Of a stretch of DNA of 64,000 nucleotides, positions 59,101 to 64,000 are shown piece after piece (within the stretch, counting starts at the first letter, position 1; every line of letters starts with the position of its first letter). The stretch spans positions 2,370,001 through 2,434,000 of the forward strand of contig NZ_JACBZI010000001.1 of NCBI RefSeq assembly GCF_013408145.1, in the 5' to 3' direction. This stretch comes from Nocardioides marinus. Its GTDB lineage: Bacteria; Actinomycetota; Actinomycetes; Propionibacteriales; Nocardioidaceae. A program made the translations under genes and the position numbers. The notes below the pieces were generated by a model. That model saw nothing but the letters and a program-made list of their open reading frames with translations. It searched no databases and was not told where the DNA came from.

Positions 59101-59758
59101 CCTGCACGGTCGCGGCGCGGCGGGCGACCTCGGCCTGCCGGCCCAGCGGCTTGAGCTGACGACGGATCTCGGTGAGCAGGTCGTTCAGACGCGTGAGGTT
59201 GCCCTCGCACGCGTCGAGCTTGCGCAGCGCCTTCTCCTTGCGCTTGCGGTGCTTGAGGACGCCCGCGGCCTCCTCGATGAAGCCACGGCGGTCCTCCGGC
59301 GTCGCGTGCAGGATCGTGTCGAGCTGGCCCTGGCCGACGATGACGTGCATCTCGCGGCCGATGCCGGAGTCCGAGAGCAGCTCCTGGACGTCCAGCAGCC
59401 GGCACGGGCTCCCGTTGATGGCGTACTCGGAGCCCCCGGAGCGGAACATCGTGCGACTGATCGTCACCTCGGCGTACTCGATGGGCAGCGCGCCGTCGGA
59501 GTTGTCGATCGTCAGCAGCACCTCGGCCCGGCCCAACGGCGGGCGACCGGAGGTGCCGGCGAAGATGACGTCGTCCATCTTCCCGCCGCGCAGGCTCTTG
59601 GCGCTGGCCTCGCCCATCACCCAGGCCAAGGCGTCCACCACGTTGGACTTGCCCGAGCCGTTGGGCCCGACGATGCAGGTGATGCCGGGCTCGAGCTGCA
59701 GCGTCGTGGAGGACGCGAAGGACTTGAACCCCTTCAGGGTCAGGCTCTTCAGGTACAA
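56168..59758 (-). CDS. smc: chromosome segregation protein SMC
   Basis: A 1196-residue ATPase. The N-terminal Walker A is GPNGSGKSNVVDALAW. Two long coiled-coil arms (about 170-500 and 660-1010) flank a hinge around 510-640. The C-terminal head has LSGGERSLVAVAFLVALFKA and Walker B PFYILDEVEAALDDTN. It works with ScpA/ScpB as the condensin that compacts and segregates origins. It starts at ATG 59758 (MYLKSLTLKGFKSFA). Confidence 0.97.
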   Translation of the reverse strand: MYLKSLTLKGFKSFASSTTLQLEPGITCIVGPNGSGKSNVVDALAWVMGEASAKSLRGGKMDDVIFAGTSGRPPLGRAEVLLTIDNSDGALPIEYAEVTISRTMFRSGGSEYAINGSPCRLLDVQELLSDSGIGREMHVIVGQGQLDTILHATPEDRRGFIEEAAGVLKHRKRKEKALRKLDACEGNLTRLNDLLTEIRRQLKPLGRQAEVARRAATVQADVRDARARLLADDLVTARTALEQEMADESVLVARREEVEAAIAAARESEAALEAALREDLPALSAAQDTWYSLSGLRERLRGTQSLAAERIRNAAGSNVVETASGRDPDALEAEADRVAEQETQIAAEVDAHRAALDAAVTARKAAEDAAAEEERRIAGLQRAAADRREGLARLHGQVNALKSRAAGADEEVERLRQGREDALARAERAQLAFTTLETKVAGLDAGEEGLDAEHEQAVAALDDVEERLAAMRERAQQADRDRHSLTARKEALELGLTRRDGAGALLAADDLEGVLGSLAALLTVRHGHEAAVAAALGTAAEAVAVRDVAAALAALGHLEGNDLGRAALLLADGPALPPAGEWPALPADATWAVDVVECPGELRAGLTSLLDRVAIVADLPTARSLVEQHPEVTAVTTAGDVLGARYAAGGSGQQQSLLEIQAAVEEADTALAEAVAAGERAAFETSRLEAERHEATKRVDVALARLHESDATLAAVAEELGQHGSQARAARGEAERLEQAIARAEEARVQAVAGLAELEERLAAAEDTPEEEPDTGVREELAERARQARQAEMDARLALRTSEERARALHGRADGLRRSAAKEREQRAQAAARRERVLREGRAAEAVSAAVGFVLHRLEASIQQAADARAEVEEARRGREEQLRTVRGQLRELAKEHEELVSSVHRDEVARTQQRMRIEQLENRTLEELGLEPDALVADYGPDQLVPVQGDRGDQEAASDPEGTDVEEQTPEAVPFVREEQVKRLKAAERALSMLGKVNPLALEEFSALEERHQFLSEQLDDLRRTRKDLLEIVKDVDDRVEQVFREAYADVEKAFDATFSRLFPGGEGRLVLTDPSDMLTTGVEVEARPPGKKVKRLSLLSGGERSLVAVAFLVALFKARPSPFYILDEVEAALDDTNLGRLLEIYEELRENSQLLVITHQKRTMEVGDALYGVTMRGDGVSAVISQRLRDTEPV

Positions 59759-59832
59759 CGCGGGACCTTCCCCGTCGACTGGCTGGGCGGCTGGCTCGGG
59801 CGCCGCGGCCCCTCAGGAGCCGCTCGGCGCGC

Positions 59833-61119
59833 TCACCCTACTCCCGCCGGCGCCTCGTCCCGGGGCTGCTCGTCGGCGTGGGCGATGTGGGACAGCTGGC
59901 CCCACAGCAGCACCAGGAAGACCGCGGAGCCGCCGAACGCGAACCAGAACGGCGCGGTCACGCCGTACGCCTGGGCCAGCGCCCCGCCCAGCAGGCCCCC
60001 GAGGACCAGCCCGCCGAAGCACCCCACGAGGTTCACGCTCGACACCCGGCCCTGCAGCCGGGTGGGCACCGCCCGCTGCTGCACCGTGATCGAGGTGGTG
60101 CCCCAGATGAACGCGTGCGCCCCGAAGACGAAGAAGATCGCCAGCGCCACGGCCGGGTCCGTGGTCAGCGCCAGCCCGAGGTGGGTCAGGGTCTCGACCA
60201 CCAGCCCGATGCGCATCAGGTCACCGAGACTGACGTGCCGGGTGATCCAGCCGTACGCCGCGGTGCCGATCAGTCCGCCGACCGCCCCCACCGTCGTGAT
60301 CAGCCCGAAGCCCACCGCGTGCAGCCCGAGCCGCTCGGTCGCGTAGAGCACCAGCACCGACCAGGCGGCGCCGAAGGTGAGGTTGAAGATCATCAGCGTG
60401 AGCACCAGGGTGCGCACCGCGGCGTGGTGCGCCACCCACCGGAAGCCCTCGACCACCTCGTGCAGCACCCGGCTGCTCGCTCCGTGCTCGCGGCCGTGCT
60501 CCGGCAGCCGGACCCGGGCGATCGTGGCGACCGCCGCCAGGACCAGGACGCCCTGGGCGACGAAGGGCAGGGTGCTGCCGGCGGCGAAGAGCGCCGCACC
60601 CAGCGGGGGGCCGGCCAGCTGGTTGACGGTGATGAACCCGGTCTGGATGCGGGCGTTGCCCACCGCCAGGTCGTCACGGTGGACCAGCATCGGGAGCAAC
60701 GTGCCCGAGGCGTTGTCCGCGAAGGTCTCGGCCGTGCCGAGCAGGAACAGGGCGGCCAGCACCACGGCGATGGAGACGGTCCCGGTGAGGATGCTGGCGA
60801 CCAGCAGCCCCAGGACCACGACGCGGACCACGTCGACCGCGATCACCAGCGCGCGCCGGTCGACCCGGTCGGTCACCACCCCGGCCGGGAGGGCGAAGAG
60901 CAGCTTGGGCAGCCACTGCAGGGTCGCGGCCAGGGCGATCAGGAAGGGCGAGTCGGTCTGCTGGGCCACCAGCAGCGGCCCGGCCGCGATGGCCAGCCCG
61001 TCGCCGAGGTTGCCGACCCACACCGACGACAGCAGCCACCGGAAGTCGGTGCCGAGCCGTGCCGGCGCGACCACCTCGACCGTCCGCGCACCCGCGCGCC
61101 GCACCACCGACCTGCTCAC
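59833..61119 (-). CDS. MFS exporter of the DHA3/EntS-like group
   Basis: A 428-residue transporter with about twelve spans. The MFS loop motif is LPKLLFALPAGVVTDRVDRR and a second copy occurs in the C-terminal half (QQRAVPTRLQGRVSSVN). This layout matches MFS_3 exporters of siderophores and drugs. GTG 61119 starts the chain. It reads on the same strand as smc with a 74-bp gap and has no obvious partner genes here. Confidence 0.82.
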   Translation of the reverse strand: MSRSVVRRAGARTVEVVAPARLGTDFRWLLSSVWVGNLGDGLAIAAGPLLVAQQTDSPFLIALAATLQWLPKLLFALPAGVVTDRVDRRALVIAVDVVRVVVLGLLVASILTGTVSIAVVLAALFLLGTAETFADNASGTLLPMLVHRDDLAVGNARIQTGFITVNQLAGPPLGAALFAAGSTLPFVAQGVLVLAAVATIARVRLPEHGREHGASSRVLHEVVEGFRWVAHHAAVRTLVLTLMIFNLTFGAAWSVLVLYATERLGLHAVGFGLITTVGAVGGLIGTAAYGWITRHVSLGDLMRIGLVVETLTHLGLALTTDPAVALAIFFVFGAHAFIWGTTSITVQQRAVPTRLQGRVSSVNLVGCFGGLVLGGLLGGALAQAYGVTAPFWFAFGGSAVFLVLLWGQLSHIAHADEQPRDEAPAGVG

Positions 61120-61242
61120 GAGGTCGAGACGCTAGCCCTCACGACGCCGTGACGCCTCCGAGTTTCCGGGTCGTGGTGCCTGTGACGGTGCCTGTGACGG
61201 TGAGGGCGGGGGTGGTGAGCCCCCTGGACCGACCCACTCCCG

Positions 61243-61276
61243 CGCCGAGCCGGCGTATTGATACGCCGGCTCGGCG
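61243..61276 (-). terminator. 15-bp perfect hairpin after the LVIVD gene
   Basis: Arm 61243-61257 pairs with 61262-61276 around the loop ttga. It is 15 nt beyond the LVIVD stop codon on the minus strand and separates it from the MFS gene. Confidence 0.85.
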
Positions 61277-61290
61277 GGATGGGGGTCCGC

Positions 61291-62835
61291 TCAGGCGGGG
61301 ACGAGCCGGCGTCGCAGCCGACCGACGACGAGCACCATCACCATGGCCGCACCGACCAGCACCAGCGGCGTCGCGCTGGAGCCCAGGCGCTGCGGCACGG
61401 CCACCGAGGAGGCCAGCTGCACCGAGGAGCCCGCCCCGGGGCCGGTGACGTCGACCGCGTAGACGTCCAGCCCGCGCAGCAGGTCGATGGCGTAGACGAT
61501 GTTGGTGCGCCGCTTGGTCTGCTCGCCGTCCTTGTAGACCGGCACCCACATGGCGTCCCAGACCTCCGAGGCACCCCACACCGCACTGGCGTGGGAGGTG
61601 ATCTCGCGGGGGTCGCTGACGTCGAGGATCTGCGTGCCGCCGCCGTAGAAGCCCACCGCGACCAGGCCGCCGGGGCGGTAGTCGAACCAGTGGCTGGAGC
61701 AGAACGCGCCGACCGGCAGCGGGTAGGTGCCGAGGTCGGCGAGCTCGACCTTGTCCAGCGGGACGATGCTGCCCGGCTTGCCGTTCAGCCGCTTGACCCA
61801 CCAGGTCTGGAAGGAGCCGGCCAGGGCGCAGTCGGTCTGCTCGTAGTCCTCCTCGGTGACCAGGAGGACGTTCCCGCGCTTCAGCGACGGCTTGCGGTTC
61901 GGCTTGAACCGCTCGGCGTGCGGGCGGAAGGAGTTGTGGAGGATGAAGTCGTTCCAGCCCTCGAAGGCCGGGTCGTCCCCGGCGCCGGCCGCACCGGTGG
62001 TGGCCAGCAGGCGCGGGCGCCCCGGCTTCTTCGTCGACCACATCGACGCACCCTCGTACCCGGTGTGGGTGCCGACGCCGGCGGCGTCGAAGTTCCACTT
62101 GTGCCCGCCGGTGGGCGAGGTGAACGGCTGGAGCCCGTCGGCCGCACGGTCGCCGTCGACCTCCTTCGGGGCGTCGAGGTCGCGCAGGTCAAAGACCGAG
62201 AAGGAGCCGCGGCCACCCGCGGAGTAGGCGTAGCGGCACTGGACGCCGTCCACGCAGGCCACGGTGTGGGTGCTGGTGAGGCCCGGGGCGCGGGCGGTGA
62301 TGGTGGGGTCGGTCGGGTCGGTGACGTCGACGACGATCAGCTCCCCGCCGCCCACGTTGACGTGCTGGGGGTCGGTGGGGGCGGCGGCGACCAGGTCGAC
62401 GCCGATGAGCGCGAAGCGGCGTACGCCGTCGCGGGTGCGCCGCTCGCCGCAGGTCATCGCCTCGTTCTCGAACAGTGCCTGCGGCAGCACGCCGGTCAGC
62501 GTGGGGCTCAGCGGGTCACTCACGTCGTAGACCCGCACCGAGTCCACGCCCGAGGTGACGAAGACCGGCGCCGTGTGCATGAAGCACCCGGAGATGGCGA
62601 CCTGGGAGGGGTTCTCGCCGACCTGCTCGATGTTCTCGGACATGATCAGCCCGGCGCTGGCCGAGCCCGCCCCGGCGAGCCGGGCGATGCGGTCCTTGCC
62701 CCCGTGCGCGGAGGCCGGAGCGGCGAGCGCCACGCCGGCCACGGGAGCCAGCAGGGCCGTCGACGCGAGGGCCGCGAGGACCCGGCGGGTCGTCGAGGGG
62801 CGGCGAGGGTCAGCGGTGGTGCGCAGGAGTCTCAC
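61291..62835 (-). CDS. LVIVD-repeat secreted protein with C-terminal membrane anchor
   Basis: A 514-residue protein. It has a Sec-type signal peptide (RRVLAALASTALLAPVAGVALAAPASA). The mature region is a beta-propeller-like series of LVIVD-type repeats (SVRVYDVSDPLSPTLTG, ELIVVDVTDPTDPTITA, GGTQILDVSDPREITS). A C-terminal hydrophobic helix (TPLVLVGAAMVMVLVV) and an RLRRR stop-transfer end tether it to the membrane. Several cysteines and His-rich spots are present but no catalytic set is recognised. Function is unknown. Confidence 0.82.
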   Translation of the reverse strand: MRLLRTTADPRRPSTTRRVLAALASTALLAPVAGVALAAPASAHGGKDRIARLAGAGSASAGLIMSENIEQVGENPSQVAISGCFMHTAPVFVTSGVDSVRVYDVSDPLSPTLTGVLPQALFENEAMTCGERRTRDGVRRFALIGVDLVAAAPTDPQHVNVGGGELIVVDVTDPTDPTITARAPGLTSTHTVACVDGVQCRYAYSAGGRGSFSVFDLRDLDAPKEVDGDRAADGLQPFTSPTGGHKWNFDAAGVGTHTGYEGASMWSTKKPGRPRLLATTGAAGAGDDPAFEGWNDFILHNSFRPHAERFKPNRKPSLKRGNVLLVTEEDYEQTDCALAGSFQTWWVKRLNGKPGSIVPLDKVELADLGTYPLPVGAFCSSHWFDYRPGGLVAVGFYGGGTQILDVSDPREITSHASAVWGASEVWDAMWVPVYKDGEQTKRRTNIVYAIDLLRGLDVYAVDVTGPGAGSSVQLASSVAVPQRLGSSATPLVLVGAAMVMVLVVGRLRRRLVPA

Positions 62836-62884
62836 GCACCGACCAACGAGGAGAGGCCCCCGCGGTCACGCGGGGTGCTCGCGG

Positions 62885-63088
62885 TCAGGCGGGCTGCATC
62901 TCCTGGCGCGGCTCGAGAGGCGCGATCAGGTCGGCGGCCTGGGCGGCCACCAGCCGGTCGTTCTCGGCGGCGAGCCTCGAGACGAGGGCCTCGAGCTCGC
63001 TGACGCGGTTGCGCAGTCGCGCGTTGTCCGCGGCGAGACGGGGGTCCCGCAGGTCGCTGTTCAGGTAGCCGATCAGCGCCTTGGCCAT
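62885..63088 (-). CDS. small coiled-coil protein
   Basis: A 67-residue protein. Residues 20-50 (ADNARLRNRVSELEALVSRL followed by AAENDRLV) form a heptad coiled coil like a basic-leucine zipper or MerR-type linker, without a recognisable DNA-binding part. It starts at ATG 63088, with GGAGG-type sequence nearby. Oligomerising adaptor or regulatory role is conceivable. 49 bp separate it from the LVIVD gene. Confidence 0.65.
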   Translation of the reverse strand: MAKALIGYLNSDLRDPRLAADNARLRNRVSELEALVSRLAAENDRLVAAQAADLIAPLEPRQEMQPA

Positions 63089-63254
63089 GGGGAAGACCTT
63101 CCGGAGGATGGTGGGAGGGGTGTCGGCCCGGGATCCGGGCCGTCTATCAGAATCGCACTGGACACGCGTCCGGTCAAACCCGCGCAGCGGGGCGCTGGAC
63201 CGGTGTGCTAGGTGTCGGCAGGAGTGGGCTGGCTGGTCCGGGCGGAGGTCGGCC

Positions 63255-64000
63255 CTACGAGCGGCGCCGGGTGGCGCGCGGGACCGGCTGGCAGCCGGGG
63301 CAGAAGTACGACGAGCGGTTCATGAAGGCCACGCGCCGCACCGCCCTCCCGCACCGGTCGCAGGGCTCGCCCTCCCGGCCGTAGGCGTGCAGCGAGCGGT
63401 CGAAGTAGCCCGACTCCCCGTTGACGTTGACGTAGAGGGCGTCGAAGGACGTGCCCCCCTGGGCCAGCGCGTCGGTCATGACGTCGCGGGCGTGGCCGAG
63501 CAGCTCGACCACCTGGGCGCGGGTGAGCCGGTCGCCGGGACGCTCACCGTGGATCCGGGCCCGCCACAGCGCCTCGTCGGCGTAGATGTTGCCCACGCCC
63601 GAGACCAGGGTCTGGTCGAGCAGCTGGCGCTTGATGCCCGAGCCGCGACGGCGCACCCGCGCCACCACGTCGTCGAGGTCGAAGAGCGGGTCGAGGGGGT
63701 CGCGGCCGATGTGGGCGATCTCCGGCGGCAGCACCGCTCCACCGGTGGAGACCAGCAGACCGCCGAACATCCGCTGGTCCACGAAGTGCAGGTGCCGGCC
63801 CTGCGCCGCCCCCTCCAGGCGCAGCCGGACCCGCAGGTGCTTCTCGGGCTCGGCGTCGGCGGGCTGGACGAGCATCTGGCCGCTCATGCCGAGGTGGCAC
63901 AGCAGAGCGTCACCGTCGTCCAGGGGCAGCCAGAGGTACTTCCCGCGGCGACGGGCCCCGGTGATCCGTCGGCCGGCCAGGGCGAGCGCGAAGCCCTGCG
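63255..64000 (-). CDS. mutM: formamidopyrimidine-DNA glycosylase, C-terminal part (start beyond right edge)
   Basis: About 248 codons are visible. The H2TH motif is [18 protein letters not shown] and the C-terminal zinc finger is CDRCG...YFCPGC. The upstream part has [24 protein letters not shown], a conserved Fpg strand, and the true start lies past position 64000. The enzyme removes oxidised purines such as 8-oxoguanine. It is followed by the smc region, as is usual. Confidence 0.93.
   Translation of the reverse strand, partial: QGFALALAGRRITGARRRGKYLWLPLDDGDALLCHLGMSGQMLVQPADAEPEKHLRVRLRLEGAAQGRHLHFVDQRMFGGLLVSTGGAVLPPEIAHIGRDPLDPLFDLDDVVARVRRRGSGIKRQLLDQTLVSGVGNIYADEALWRARIHGERPGDRLTRAQVVELLGHARDVMTDALAQGGTSFDALYVNVNGESGYFDRSLHAYGREGEPCDRCGRAVRRVAFMNRSSYFCPGCQPVPRATRRRS

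Overview
The window is very GC-rich, uses GTG starts heavily, and carries a gene order typical of Actinobacteria: mutM-smc-ftsY-amt/glnK/glnD-ffh-rpsP-rimM-trmD-rplS-lepB-rnhB-yraN-comM-dprA-xerC-rpsB-tsf-pyrH-frr-cdsA-rlmN. Gene content and the dispersed GGTCTCGAC/GCTCGACC repeats suggest a Nocardioidaceae (Nocardioides-like) chromosome. That placement is inference from content, not from a search. Nearly all genes read on the minus strand.

Region 1 (1-18.6 kb) is an accessory catabolic block for polyamines or other omega-amino compounds. It holds a GABA-type aminotransferase (cut by the window edge), a saccharopine-dehydrogenase-like protein, an aminobutyraldehyde-type dehydrogenase, a YtcJ-like amidohydrolase, a putrescine/omega-amino acid:pyruvate aminotransferase, a methylmalonate-semialdehyde-type dehydrogenase, two DadA/PuuB-like FAD oxidoreductases, a complete PotABCD uptake system and an Lrp/AsnC regulator. 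Three promoter regions of this block share an inverted repeat whose two 14-bp arms always sit 32 bp apart centre to centre (3015-3060, 4830-4875, 16642-16687). I propose this as the operator of the Lrp-family protein at 16743. The block is interrupted by a likely acquired patch (6.3-8.5 kb) with 57-bp tandem repeats, a DUF222/HNH protein, a 41-bp near-perfect palindrome and a frameshifted DUF4304 gene, followed by a methyltransferase gene.

Region 2 (18.6-22.8 kb) holds a dimethylarginine dimethylaminohydrolase, a RIO-type kinase preceded by two GC-rich hairpins and a small overlapping upstream ORF with a better ribosome binding site than the kinase, a LOG-family protein with an extra N-terminal domain, and a GT4 glycosyltransferase.

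Region 3 (22.9-34 kb) is core: rlmN, a membrane protein, cdsA, frr, pyrH, tsf, rpsB, a secreted M23 peptidase, then xerC-dprA-comM-yraN read as one overlapping operon.

Region 4 (34.1-39.5 kb) places five TadE/TadG-like pilus or secretion proteins, in two transcription units and without tadA/B/C, between yraN and the DUF2469-rnhB pair.

Region 5 (39.7-64 kb) is core again: DUF2469, rnhB, lepB, rplS, a trmD fused to a GNAT acetyltransferase domain, rimM, khpA, rpsP, an amidohydrolase, a NYN-domain protein, ffh, a nitrogen cluster with two amt-glnK pairs plus glnD (and candidate GlnR boxes), ftsY, a thioesterase, smc, an MFS exporter, an LVIVD-repeat surface protein, a small coiled-coil protein, and mutM cut by the right edge.

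No tRNA, rRNA, CRISPR array or complete insertion sequence was recognised.
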